In this document: positions 1 to 9,307 of the stretch, in pieces
Position numbering within the stretch: position 1 is the stretch's first letter
Layout of the letters: the number at the start of each line of letters is the position of its first letter
Made by a program: the position numbers and the translations under genes
The notes under the pieces: model-generated
Databases searched by the model: none
What the model was told of the DNA's origin: nothing
What the model saw: the letters and a program-made list of their open reading frames with translations, nothing else
NCBI RefSeq assembly: GCF_019145475.1
Contig: NZ_JAHTKI010000016.1
Coordinates: 62,001-126,000 of the forward strand
Length of the DNA: 64,000 bases
Source: Pseudomonas botevensis
Lineage (GTDB): Bacteria; Pseudomonadota; Gammaproteobacteria; Pseudomonadales; Pseudomonadaceae
Direction: 5' to 3'

Positions 1-1
1 T

Positions 2-3000
2 CCCAGAGGCAGCCCCTGGGTTCAGGTGGTGGGGCAGGAGCACAACGGCCTGCCCGTCAGAACCCTGTCGGTCGGGAATGCTGCGTCCGTCAGCCAGGAC
101 GTCGTCGCGCCTCTGGACCCTGGGCCAAACGCGCTCTATGTCTTGAAGTTTCTGTGTGAGTCGCGCCATCCCGGCACGGGGCTGGTGCGCATCAGCAGCG
201 AAGGGATGCCGCCCCTCGACATTCAGATTCCGCCGGGGCGGCAGCGCAACGAAGGGCAGCCGCTGGCCTTTGAACCTGACGAGTACGAAGTGGTGCTGGA
301 CCCGGCGTTCCGCGCGGGTGCCATGCTGACGTTCAGTATGACCAGCCCGCCGAGCGAGCCCGATGACTATAATTTTTTGCTGTACTTCACCGACATCGTC
401 ATCGAGCTGCACCTGCAACCGTTGGTGTTGCGGGCCTTCAGCCTCGACGACCAATCACACCCGCCGACGGCGTGGGTGCCGCTATGTCTGGGGGCACATG
501 ACCTTGGGGTTCATCAGCTAGTATTTGACGTCGCCGACGCCAATACCTGGCGGGGTACGGCTTACTCTCTGGCGGTCGATGACAATCCACTGGGGGCGAT
601 AGCCGCCGAGCCTGACTGGCCGGTGGATCATCCGCTGGACGTGCCGCGTTCACTGAGCTGCCCGCCGCTCGCCCTGACCGCGCCACACCCGCTGACCCTC
701 ACGCTGATCAACCAGTTCAGTGCCGATCCCTATGAGTTGAAGGCTTCGTTGTGGCATCACCGCCTGCAATTCCTGCAAGTGCAGGAGGCCGGGTATTTCC
801 CGGTCCTGGAGCACAACGAGTCCGTCGAACTGGGCGTGCGCGTGGCCTCGTTTTACACGCGCGAACCCCTTGAGGGGCTGACCGTTACCTGGACCGTGGC
901 CGGAACATCGATTCAGGTTGCGGCCGTCACGGACGCGGGTGGCTGGGCGTACTTTGTTTTCCAGCCAGACGTCGCGGGCACCTTTACCGTCGAGGCCTCG
1001 GTCGCGAGTCTTTTCTATGCGTCGGGTGTGGTGACGCAGAACCTGGAGGTGCGGGTGCTGGCGACAGATCCCTGGTCACAGGTGATGAGCGTTGTCGCTG
1101 GTGAGGCAAACCCTTGGGCGTTAAAGACGGGGTGGCCAAATCGGGGTTCGACTTATCCCCTGTTGGCAACGGTGCCGGAGACCTTGGTGGGAAGCGAAAT
1201 ATCGCTCGAGTGGAAGGGCGACTCCCAGGCGCAACTGAAGGTCGGCGTCAGCCCCGCGATCAAGGAAAATGTGCCGGTAACCTCTACTCGTGAACTGCTC
1301 TGGACACTGACCAGCGCAGATGAGCGGGATGGCAACTTCGAGTTGCAGTTGACCTGCTCGAAACTGCTCAGGCCATCGCCGTATAAAAGCATGCGCCTGG
1401 CACGCAACGAGATCGAGATTGGCGCCGTGCGCGAAGCTGACAAGGCGTGCGTGGTGGATGAGGGCGAGCGTGCGACGGTCCAACTGGAAGTGTTACATCG
1501 GCTGGCGACGGGGCAGGGTGAACCGGTGCAGGGCGCGCTGGCCAAATGGCGGCTGCCGGACGGAAGTTCTGTTGACTCGACCACGGGCGCGGGCGGTTGG
1601 GCGAGTTTCTCGTGGCAACCGACCAGCGCCGGAAACCATACCGTTGCGGTACAGATTCAGGCGCACCCGGATGCGATCCCGGTCGAAAGAACTTTCGTCA
1701 TTACTGCGATTGCGACCAGCCCCTGGAAAAGCCACGTCAGGTTTTTCCTCGACGGTGTTGAAGTCGAGCGCAACACGCTGGGCTTGCTCTGTCACCGTGG
1801 ACAGACCCACACCCTGAACGTCTTGCCGACTCCCGCCAGCCCCTGGATCGGAAAAAATATCAGCGTGCATTGGCGCAAGGCGGATCCTGTGATCGGTCTG
1901 TCCATCAGTGAGCTGGGGGCTGCGAAAACGCTGCTCGCGCAGGGGGTGGAATGGACCCTTTCATCGCCGATCGGCACCAGCCAGAGCAGGCCGTTCGAAG
2001 TGGAGTTGCGGATTGAGGGTGAGCCCGGTGTTCGCGAGTTGTCCGGACGTTTGCTGCACCCGGATCTCAGGGAGGAACTGAGCTTGCTGCTCGATCAGGT
2101 TTCAGCACACCTGAGCGGCCAGGCGTTTTATCCCTGCCTGGGCGCGCTGCACGGGTTCAGGGCGTTGCCCAACGCGCTCACGCCCTTGCTGGGACTGGAC
2201 CTGTTTGTGCAATGGACGGGGACGCCGGCCGCCGAACTGGGGGCCACGATCACGCCCGTGCTGGATCGGCCACAGCCGTTGAATGCCGACGGGGCACAGT
2301 GGACGCTGGACTTTACCGGTGCGGTGGCCGGTCAATTCAACCTGACGCTGTCTGTGCCTCAGCTCGATTTTGTCGCGACGGCCACGCCGATGCGGCTGGC
2401 GCACAACAAACTCCGGCTGACCGAGCTACGCGATCCGGCGATAGACCCGGTCATCGGATTGGACAAGGCGTGGATCCGGGCCAGGGTTGTTTCGCATTTC
2501 ACCGACAGGCCGGTAGCAGACGCGTCGGTGATATGGGAAGCCGAAGGTGAACGCATTGAGGTTCAGACCGACGCCGATGGCGCGAGCGGTTTTGCCTATG
2601 AGCCGAAAGCCGCCGGTGTCCATGTGGTCACGGGCTCGGTCCGCAGCCTTTTTGACAACTTTGAAGAGTCGCGCTCGACAGCGGCCAATGCCTTGGCCGT
2701 TGATCCCTGGGAGCAGATGTTCAGCGCTTTCGACGGACTGCCTGTCGATCGACTTGGAAACAAAACCTACTTTCCGCGCCGCAAAGCAGAACATGCGCTT
2801 GATGTTTCGGCACCCGAAGGCAATGCCCTGATCGGACGCACGCTGACCTTGGGAATGAGCGGCGATGCGCCAACCGCGCTGGGGGTCGCTTTCGTCCCGG
2901 CCAACACCCTGGGTCTGGCGCAAGTGTTCCACGGTGCCTTGCACTATCCGTTTTCCGTAAAGGATCTGAAGGACGGCAGTTGCGCGCTGCGTCTTGCTGC

Positions 3001-4240
3001 CGAGCGCCTGGCGCGCCTGTCGCCGCCGATGCACATGTCGGTGGGTTCTGGAGCTCTGGTATTGAACATTTCGGCTGAAAGCCGCACCGACCAGGCGCTG
3101 GACTGGGGACAGGAACTGGTTGAGCAGGTACGCGTGGTGTCTGGCATCAGCGGTAAGCCGATGGCGGGATGGACGGTCACCTGGTCTAGCCTGGAGCTGG
3201 GCGACGTGACCAGCGTGACCGATTTTTATGGTGTGGCGCGGATCCGCTTCGTACCGACAGTGCCCGGCCCGGCAAAATTGACCGCCAGAGTGGGTGATCA
3301 GGGCCATTCAGCGTCGGTGTCATTGGCATATACGCTGAACCCGCCCCGAGCCATCATTGAATTGGTCAGCGATACTCCGGGTGGTTATCCGGGAGATGAA
3401 GTGTCGGCGCGAGCCATGATCGTCTCGCCAGACACCGGCGAACCCCTGGCGGATGTCGTTGTGATGTGGACGTTTTCCGATAGCGTCCTTGCGTCAACGA
3501 CCAGCAACGCCGAAGGTGTGGCCCATGTGACGTTCAAGATAACGGATGTCGGGCAGGGCGCTTTGAATGCAGTCGTCAAAGGCGGGGTCGGTGGTTGGGA
3601 CATGAGAACGCTCGCGTTCGACATCTGGCGGCCCGAGTATTCTCCAACCCTTCTGACAACCGATGCTCCAGCCGTGTTTGTCGGCAGTACGTTGCATGCC
3701 AGCCTGAAAGTCGAAAATGCCCCGGCTGGAACCACGGTTAACTGGAGCTTCAGCGGCTTGCCGGACACCCAGTCCGTCACCGATGCAAATGGAATGGCAA
3801 CCCAGGCATTCGTGCCCTTGGCGATTCCCGAGGGCAGCTTCGTGACGCTGACGGCCAGAGTGGGCGCTTCGCAGCTCTCGAAAGAGCTTTGTGTCAGCTC
3901 TGTCGATAATCCGGTTTACGCCAATACCACCGTTCAGATGAACAACATTCCTATTTTTTTGCCCCTGCAGTTTCCCGTGCCGATCAATCGCAACAAGAAT
4001 ATTGGAATCAAGGTCCTGGTCACTCGGGAAATGGTGAATGGCGAGCTGGCGATTTTTTCAAATGGTACATCTGTCCTGTTCGATCCCCCGGCGGGTACTT
4101 ACCACAACGTCGTGGAGGGATTTACCTGGACCATGAGGGTCGACGATCCAGTAGATACCGATTTTGTCGCCGTCATTGTCGCGGAAGGGGTTGTTGGCTC
4201 GACCGGAATACGTTTCAAGATGACAGATGAAGGGGACTGA
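2..4240 (+). CDS. Large Ig-like repeat protein (5' end outside window)
   Basis: The frame is open to the left edge, so the N-terminus is missing; about 1413 codons are visible. At least six bacterial Ig-like (Big_1/invasin-type) modules are recognisable by a shared pattern: a 'G..V...V.....P..G..V.W' half, then a 'T(D/N)A.G.A...F.P...G' half. Using residue 1 at base 26, they lie near 262-329, 478-545, 811-875, 1026-1092, 1122-1186 and 1217-1282. Between several modules sits a second repeated unit with 'DPW' or 'SPW' near its start, a Tyr-Pro or similar segment and 'L.W' near its end. The last 110 residues form a different C-terminal domain. No signal peptide, anchor or catalytic motif can be seen in this part. 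Big_1-type proteins are usually secreted or surface adhesins, but that role is inference. The gene converges on the DUF58 gene 30 bp away. Confidence 0.85.
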   Translation, partial: PRGSPWVQVVGQEHNGLPVRTLSVGNAASVSQDVVAPLDPGPNALYVLKFLCESRHPGTGLVRISSEGMPPLDIQIPPGRQRNEGQPLAFEPDEYEVVLDPAFRAGAMLTFSMTSPPSEPDDYNFLLYFTDIVIELHLQPLVLRAFSLDDQSHPPTAWVPLCLGAHDLGVHQLVFDVADANTWRGTAYSLAVDDNPLGAIAAEPDWPVDHPLDVPRSLSCPPLALTAPHPLTLTLINQFSADPYELKASLWHHRLQFLQVQEAGYFPVLEHNESVELGVRVASFYTREPLEGLTVTWTVAGTSIQVAAVTDAGGWAYFVFQPDVAGTFTVEASVASLFYASGVVTQNLEVRVLATDPWSQVMSVVAGEANPWALKTGWPNRGSTYPLLATVPETLVGSEISLEWKGDSQAQLKVGVSPAIKENVPVTSTRELLWTLTSADERDGNFELQLTCSKLLRPSPYKSMRLARNEIEIGAVREADKACVVDEGERATVQLEVLHRLATGQGEPVQGALAKWRLPDGSSVDSTTGAGGWASFSWQPTSAGNHTVAVQIQAHPDAIPVERTFVITAIATSPWKSHVRFFLDGVEVERNTLGLLCHRGQTHTLNVLPTPASPWIGKNISVHWRKADPVIGLSISELGAAKTLLAQGVEWTLSSPIGTSQSRPFEVELRIEGEPGVRELSGRLLHPDLREELSLLLDQVSAHLSGQAFYPCLGALHGFRALPNALTPLLGLDLFVQWTGTPAAELGATITPVLDRPQPLNADGAQWTLDFTGAVAGQFNLTLSVPQLDFVATATPMRLAHNKLRLTELRDPAIDPVIGLDKAWIRARVVSHFTDRPVADASVIWEAEGERIEVQTDADGASGFAYEPKAAGVHVVTGSVRSLFDNFEESRSTAANALAVDPWEQMFSAFDGLPVDRLGNKTYFPRRKAEHALDVSAPEGNALIGRTLTLGMSGDAPTALGVAFVPANTLGLAQVFHGALHYPFSVKDLKDGSCALRLAAERLARLSPPMHMSVGSGALVLNISAESRTDQALDWGQELVEQVRVVSGISGKPMAGWTVTWSSLELGDVTSVTDFYGVARIRFVPTVPGPAKLTARVGDQGHSASVSLAYTLNPPRAIIELVSDTPGGYPGDEVSARAMIVSPDTGEPLADVVVMWTFSDSVLASTTSNAEGVAHVTFKITDVGQGALNAVVKGGVGGWDMRTLAFDIWRPEYSPTLLTTDAPAVFVGSTLHASLKVENAPAGTTVNWSFSGLPDTQSVTDANGMATQAFVPLAIPEGSFVTLTARVGASQLSKELCVSSVDNPVYANTTVQMNNIPIFLPLQFPVPINRNKNIGIKVLVTREMVNGELAIFSNGTSVLFDPPAGTYHNVVEGFTWTMRVDDPVDTDFVAVIVAEGVVGSTGIRFKMTDEGD

Positions 4241-4270
4241 AAACAGCACGGTTTAAGGCTCAGTCATCCC

Positions 4271-5602
4271 TTACGACAATCCGGTCCGCTTCATTTCCAG
4301 GTATCGGGTGACCAGTGCGGCCCCCATCTCAGAGGGGCGGATGTCTAACACTGCCACTCCATGAGCGTCCAGCCGCTCATGGAGTTCTGCCCGTGCATTC
4401 AAATAGTCCACCGCCCCGCAATAGGCCAGTGCCTCGCTCAGTGTCTGCACCGGTGAGTGCCGCACGCCATCGAGCATGTCTTCGCGCAGGCTCGCAACCA
4501 ACACTCGATGGTGCTGGTTCAGGCGATTGACGGCGGACAGCAGTTCTTCATCGTCTTCGTCGCGCAGATTGGTGACCAGCACCACCAGTGCCCGACGTTG
4601 CTGTCGGGCCAGCAGTTGATTCACCGCCGCCGGGTAGTCGGCGGGGTGGCGGGTGCTGGCGAGGTCGTAGACGTTGTTGAGCAGCGCGCTGAGTTGCCCG
4701 CTGCCCTTGACCGGAGCCAGGTAGCGTCGCTGATCACCGGCAAAGGTACTCAAGCCCACCGCGTCACCCTGCCGCAACGCTACGTAACTGAGCAGCAGAC
4801 AGGCATTCAACGCATGATCGAAGTGCGACAGCTCGCCATCCTGGCTGCGCATCTGCCGGCCGCAATCGAGCATGAAGATGATCTGCTGATCGCGCTCGTC
4901 CTGGTACTCGCGGGCAATCGGCGTGCGGTGGCGGGCGGTGGCTTTCCAGTCGATCTGGCGCAGGCTGTCACCCTCACGGAAATCCCGCAGTTGGTGAAAT
5001 TCCATGCCCTGGCCGCGCCGTTGGCGCTGGCGCACGCCGAGCTGGTTGAGCCAGTTGTCCACCGCCAGCAGTTCGCCGCCGTACAGGCGGGCGAAGTCCG
5101 GGTAGACGCGGGTGTGATCGGTCACGTTGAGCAGGCGTTTGCCGGACCACAGCCTCAGGGGGCTCGGCAGGTTGACTTCGCAGTGTTCAAAGCTGAAATG
5201 CCCGCGCTGCAACGGGCGCAGGCGATAGCCGATCTGGCTGGATCGGCCCGGTTGCAACTCGACGCTCAACGGCAGGTTTTCGACGCTCAGCCCTTGGGGG
5301 ACGTGGTCGAAAATCCCGGTATGCAACGGCTGCTCGAAGTCATGTTCGACCTCCAGCCGCACTTCACTCCAGCGCCCGAGCGCCAGGCTGCCGGGCATCT
5401 GCCGGCGTACTCGGGGCGCAGGCAGATTGTTGAGGCGCACGGCATCAAGGGTCGCCAGTAACAACAGCGCCAGCAGCAGTCCCCAGTTGATCGAGGACAG
5501 GGTTGCTGGCACGTCGAAGTCCAGCGCCCGCAACGCGCCCAGTACGATGCCGATGGCGAGCAGGGCGGCGAGCCAGTTCAGCAACAGGCGCGAGGGTTTC
5601 AC
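4271..5602 (-). CDS. DUF58 domain protein (vWA-like partner of MoxR)
   Basis: 443 residues. Two hydrophobic segments at about 6-23 and 38-53 anchor the protein. The DUF58 signature follows at about 206-224, with the core D-F-R-E-G-D-S-L-R-Q-I-D-W-K and a following A-R. The C-terminal half is a von Willebrand factor A-like fold whose metal-site loop reads D-C-G-R-Q-M (246-251) instead of the classical DxSxS, so metal binding may be altered. DUF58 proteins are regularly encoded next to MoxR ATPases and are thought to be their clients or partners at the membrane. It is the last gene of a six-gene minus-strand operon, and its start overlaps the end of the MoxR gene by 4 bp, which suggests translational coupling. 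Function in this organism is unknown. Confidence 0.92.
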   Translation of the reverse strand: MKPSRLLLNWLAALLAIGIVLGALRALDFDVPATLSSINWGLLLALLLLATLDAVRLNNLPAPRVRRQMPGSLALGRWSEVRLEVEHDFEQPLHTGIFDHVPQGLSVENLPLSVELQPGRSSQIGYRLRPLQRGHFSFEHCEVNLPSPLRLWSGKRLLNVTDHTRVYPDFARLYGGELLAVDNWLNQLGVRQRQRRGQGMEFHQLRDFREGDSLRQIDWKATARHRTPIAREYQDERDQQIIFMLDCGRQMRSQDGELSHFDHALNACLLLSYVALRQGDAVGLSTFAGDQRRYLAPVKGSGQLSALLNNVYDLASTRHPADYPAAVNQLLARQQRRALVVLVTNLRDEDDEELLSAVNRLNQHHRVLVASLREDMLDGVRHSPVQTLSEALAYCGAVDYLNARAELHERLDAHGVAVLDIRPSEMGAALVTRYLEMKRTGLS

Positions 5603-6600
5603 AGACGCGGCGCCGGTACTTGGTCGAGCAACTGCTGAAGCACTTGATCGACTTGCAGGCCTTCGATGTCCAGTTCGGGGGCGATCCGCACGCGATGGCG
5701 CAGCACCGCGAGGGCACAGCCCTTGATGTCGTCCGGAATCACGAACTCGCCGCCGCGCAGCAAGGCTCGCGCCCGGGCGCAGCGCACCAGGGCAATCGAG
5801 GCGCGCGGCCCGGCACCGAGGATCAGGCCCGGCCAGGTGCGGGTGCTGCGCGCCAGGCGCACGGCGTAATCAAGGACCTGATCGTCCAGCGGCAGGTCAC
5901 TGGCGATGCGTTGCAGGGCCTGTACGTCCTTGGCTTGCAGCAGCGTGCGCAGCGGCTGGACGTCGAGCATGTCGGCGCGGGTCGAACGGCTGACCTGACG
6001 CACCATGTCCAGCTCCTGATCGGCGTCCGGGTAGTCGATGCGCACCTTGAGCATGAAACGGTCGAGTTCGGCTTCGGGCAGCGGGTAGGTGCCTTCCTGT
6101 TCGATCGGGTTCTGGGTGGCGAGCACCATGAACGGCTGGGCGATCGGCAGCGCGCGGCCTTCGAGGGTGACCTGGCGCTCCTGCATCGCTTCGAGCAGCG
6201 CGGCCTGGGTTTTCGCCGGGGCGCGGTTGATCTCGTCGGCTAGCAACAGGTTGGTAAACAGCGGCCCCTTGCGCAGCTTGAACTGCTCGGTCTGCAAGTC
6301 GTAGACCGCGTGGCCGGTGACGTCGCTGGGCATCAGGTCCGGGGTGAACTGGATGCGCGCGAACTCGCCGCCGAAGCAACGTGCCAGCGTCCGCACCAGC
6401 AGCGTCTTGCCAAGCCCCGGCACACCTTCGAGCAATACGTGCCCGCCGGCGATCAGCGCGGTCAGCACGTCATCGATCACCGGGTTCTGGCCGATCAGGA
6501 CCTTTTGCAGTTCCAGGCGTACGGCCTGGGCCAGTTGAATGGCGCGCTGGCGTTGCTGGGCGGCATGAGTGGCGCTGCCGGGCTCGTTCTGTTCGCTCAT
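5599..6600 (-). CDS. MoxR-family AAA+ ATPase
   Basis: 333 residues, the usual size for MoxR ATPases. Walker A is G-V-P-G-L-G-K-T at 59-66, Walker B is L-L-L-A-D-E-I-N at 118-125, followed by the MoxR-typical R-A-P-A-K-T-Q segment. A sensor-1 type 'ATQNPIEQEGTYPLPEAELD' stretch follows. MoxR proteins act as chaperone-like ATPases that help assemble metal or membrane complexes, usually with vWA-domain partners; here the partner is most likely the DUF58 protein encoded directly downstream with a 4-bp overlap. The start ATG overlaps the stop of the DUF4350 gene (ATGA). The substrate of this particular operon is not known. Confidence 0.95.
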   Translation of the reverse strand: MSEQNEPGSATHAAQQRQRAIQLAQAVRLELQKVLIGQNPVIDDVLTALIAGGHVLLEGVPGLGKTLLVRTLARCFGGEFARIQFTPDLMPSDVTGHAVYDLQTEQFKLRKGPLFTNLLLADEINRAPAKTQAALLEAMQERQVTLEGRALPIAQPFMVLATQNPIEQEGTYPLPEAELDRFMLKVRIDYPDADQELDMVRQVSRSTRADMLDVQPLRTLLQAKDVQALQRIASDLPLDDQVLDYAVRLARSTRTWPGLILGAGPRASIALVRCARARALLRGGEFVIPDDIKGCALAVLRHRVRIAPELDIEGLQVDQVLQQLLDQVPAPRL

Positions 6601-7760
6601 AAGGCATTCCTCAAGGTTTGCAGGTGCGCGACCTGGCGACTGAATTCAGCGCTGGACAAGCGCTGCTTCGACACCGGGCTCAGGGCCTGACTGATGGCGC
6701 GGGTCGGTTGCCGGGTCAGGCGCGACAGCGCCAGCCATTGTTCGGCAACGTTCAATTGGTCGAAACCGGGGTGGCGCCGCCGGGCGCGGCGCAGCACGTC
6801 TTGCTGCAAGGCGTGCAGCAAGGTGTGCTGGCCGTTGTGGCGCAGGATGAAATCGGCACTGGCGCGCAGGTGTTCCAGCAACTGTCGACGCCCGGCGGGT
6901 GCCGGCAACTGAACCGGGCCATGGCGCACCCCGACGTGCCAGAACCCCAGCCCGACCAGCGCCAGCAACGCGATGATCGCCTGCGGGAAATAGCGCCAGA
7001 GCAGGGTCCACAGCCCCTCGTGTTCAGTGTTGAACAGCAGGGTCACGGCGGTATCGGCGCTCAAGTACCAGAGCAGCCAGGCATTGTCGTGCTCGGCGAT
7101 GGCGGCGGTTTTCCACAGGTCGGCATCGGTGACCACGGTGATCGTGCCGACGCCGTAGGCCAGTTGCATCATGTGCGTGGCCTTGCCGCTGTTGGCCCAG
7201 GCCTGGGCCAGGTTCTTCGGGTCTTCGAGATGGAACGCGGTGTCGAAACCGGCATAGGCCGGCGCGTCTTCTTCTTCCAGATACAGTTTGGTCAGGTTCG
7301 GGTAGGGATCGTCGGTGGGATCGGCCGGCGGATCCTTGAGATCCTGGCTGAGCATCTGATGCAGTTGCACGCGGTCGAGCAGCAGGTCGTTGCTCTGCCC
7401 GGCCTTTTCGTCCCACAACGACTCGGCGACGAACACCAGCCGCCCGCCGGCCCGTGCCCAGTTCAACACTTGATCGACCTGGCGCGGCGTCATCTTCGAA
7501 CGGTCGCCGAACAGCAACAGGGTGTGCTGGCGCGGGTCGATGCCCGGCAGCACGGACAGGCCTTCGGCGTGACTGACAGTGATGCCCCGTTCGCGCAGGA
7601 ACATCTCGGCGGCCAGATAGGGATTGGCCTGTGCGGCGGGCGACGGGCCGTGATCGACCACGGCCTGATAGGGCCTGGCCTTGCTATACAGATAAGCGCT
7701 GACGCCGCCCAGCAGCAGGACGACCAGGGCAACCGCTAGCCAGATCGCGCGCCGGTTCAA
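6597..7760 (-). CDS. DUF4350 domain membrane protein, TTG start
   Basis: 387 residues if translation starts at the TTG at 7760. That TTG sits six bases after a strong GGAGG and overlaps the stop of the upstream gene in a TTGA arrangement, the same kind of coupling as the other junctions of this operon. An upstream ATG at 7859 would place about 33 Arg-rich residues before the membrane segment and lies inside the preceding gene, so it was rejected. The protein has an N-terminal transmembrane helix (about 5-25), a soluble DUF4350 region with the P-S-P-A-A-Q-A-N-P-Y-L-A motif typical of the family, a second hydrophobic segment near 255-275, and a basic C-terminal region. DUF4350 proteins are regular members of MoxR/DUF58/DUF4129 operons. 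Biochemical role unknown. Confidence 0.85.
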   Translation of the reverse strand: MNRRAIWLAVALVVLLLGGVSAYLYSKARPYQAVVDHGPSPAAQANPYLAAEMFLRERGITVSHAEGLSVLPGIDPRQHTLLLFGDRSKMTPRQVDQVLNWARAGGRLVFVAESLWDEKAGQSNDLLLDRVQLHQMLSQDLKDPPADPTDDPYPNLTKLYLEEEDAPAYAGFDTAFHLEDPKNLAQAWANSGKATHMMQLAYGVGTITVVTDADLWKTAAIAEHDNAWLLWYLSADTAVTLLFNTEHEGLWTLLWRYFPQAIIALLALVGLGFWHVGVRHGPVQLPAPAGRRQLLEHLRASADFILRHNGQHTLLHALQQDVLRRARRRHPGFDQLNVAEQWLALSRLTRQPTRAISQALSPVSKQRLSSAEFSRQVAHLQTLRNAL

Positions 7761-9307
7761 GGGTTGCCTCCGGGGCCGAACAGGACGCGCCAGCCATTGC
7801 ACAGTTCTTGTTGCAGATGCGCCGCCGGAACCCGATGCCCATAGGCCATGTTTTGCCAATGCACGGTGAGTTGGCGACTGTAGGCCAGCAACTCGGGGCG
7901 CTGCAGGTGCTCGATGCGCGCCAGTACCTGGTTTTCGGTGTCGGCGGGTTTCAGGGTCAGATCGAAGTCGTGCAGCAGATGGCTGAGCAATGCCCGGTAG
8001 AGCAAGCCGAGGGCCGCGCGGGGCTGGGTCTGCCAGAGCTGTTCGGCGCTGGCGGCGATGTCATCGGGCAAGGTTTCCCGGCTCAGGTCGAGGCCAAAGG
8101 CGTGTTGCGGCACGGGGCGTCGGGTTCGGCTCGGCAACCGGGGCCGGCGACTGACGAAGGCTTGCAGAAACTCGCGATAGCGCCACACCAGCCAGCCGAG
8201 CAGGGCAATCACCGCCCCCCACAGCAGCACTTCGATCAGGTTGGCCAAGGCGTTGAGCTGCTGGCCGTCGAGCCAGTCGAGCAGGGTCTTGAGCCACTGC
8301 GGGGCTTCTCCCTCCTTTTCGGGGCGGGCAGGGGCGGCGGGATCCTCGCCAAAGCGGTAGCGGGTGACGGTTTCCTTGTTCTTGAAGGGTGGCTGCTCGA
8401 GCAATGCCTTGATGCTGTCGCGGGACGCCTCGCTGGTGAGCGGCTGGTTCAACAGACGCGGTGCATCCGGGCCGCTGGCGGGCTCGTCGGCCCAGACTGG
8501 CGACGGCAGGCCTGGCAGCAACAGGCAGGCTGCGAGCAGCAGCACCGGGACGGCGCCATTGAGGCGTTGGCGCAGGCGACGGAACACCAGTTCGATGTCC
8601 CAGGCTTCCAGTTCGGTGCGCCGGTTCAGGTAGAGACTGAAACCGCACGCCACGTAAACCGGCTCCCACACCACCAGCACCAGTGCGTAGAAAGCATTGG
8701 TCAGGTGCTCCAGCCACCGCCAGTCGTGGCCGCTGGCGAGGATCAGGCTCTGCCAGTCCCAATCGGTTTCGACCTGTTGCGGCAGGAGCATGTAGAACAG
8801 CACCATCAGGCCGATCCATAACGCCGTTTCCAGATGCGCACCGATCACGGTCAGCCAGCGCGGGGCACCGGAATGGCGTTGCAATAACACCTGCAAGCGC
8901 TGCTGGCGCTCGGTGCCGTCGAGGCCTTCGAGTTGCACCACCGGCAGCAGGAAACTGCGACTCAGGCTCAGGCGCCGCCACGTCAGACTCGCCAGCAACT
9001 GCGGTTTGAGCAAGCGCGGCCATTGGCGCAATGCCTGTTTGAGCGTGGGGGTTTCCCCGAACAAGGCCTTGGACAGGATGTACAGCGGCAGGCGTTCATA
9101 AGCCGGTTTCAACCACCAGAAAATCAACAGGGCCAGCGACGGTGAGTCCCACAGCAAAAGGCTCAACAGCGCGAACAGCGGCAGGGTGACGATCGCCCAA
9201 CTGCTCATCAGCAGGCGCCGGTGTTGCTGGCTCATGAGCACGCCCAGGTCCATGGCTTCCCAGGTCGTGCGCGGGCGGATCACCACGGTGGCGTCACTCA
9301 GGCGCAT
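7757..9307 (-). CDS. DUF4129 domain multi-pass membrane protein
   Basis: 516 residues from the ATG at 9307, which follows a GGA-rich ribosome site and gives the M-R-L-S-D-A-T start. The frame is open for 42 further codons upstream, but these lie within the SpoIIM-like gene and look Arg/Ser/Pro-rich and non-coding. The N-terminal third has several hydrophobic segments (about 34-62, 155-180, 215-235 and 260-280). The middle region, about 280-350, is polar and carries a predicted extracytoplasmic stretch. One more transmembrane helix near 360-385 precedes the C-terminal DUF4129 domain (about 430-505) with L-L-Y-R-A-L-L-S-H-L. The gene overlaps SpoIIM by 14 bp and DUF4350 by 4 bp. The family often resembles transglutaminase-associated membrane proteins, but no catalytic triad is visible here. 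Confidence 0.85.
   Translation of the reverse strand: MRLSDATVVIRPRTTWEAMDLGVLMSQQHRRLLMSSWAIVTLPLFALLSLLLWDSPSLALLIFWWLKPAYERLPLYILSKALFGETPTLKQALRQWPRLLKPQLLASLTWRRLSLSRSFLLPVVQLEGLDGTERQQRLQVLLQRHSGAPRWLTVIGAHLETALWIGLMVLFYMLLPQQVETDWDWQSLILASGHDWRWLEHLTNAFYALVLVVWEPVYVACGFSLYLNRRTELEAWDIELVFRRLRQRLNGAVPVLLLAACLLLPGLPSPVWADEPASGPDAPRLLNQPLTSEASRDSIKALLEQPPFKNKETVTRYRFGEDPAAPARPEKEGEAPQWLKTLLDWLDGQQLNALANLIEVLLWGAVIALLGWLVWRYREFLQAFVSRRPRLPSRTRRPVPQHAFGLDLSRETLPDDIAASAEQLWQTQPRAALGLLYRALLSHLLHDFDLTLKPADTENQVLARIEHLQRPELLAYSRQLTVHWQNMAYGHRVPAAHLQQELCNGWRVLFGPGGNP

Noticed and set aside
4457..5461. Long plus-strand frame opposite the DUF58 gene
   Set aside because: Shadow frame; the minus strand encodes a clear DUF58 protein.
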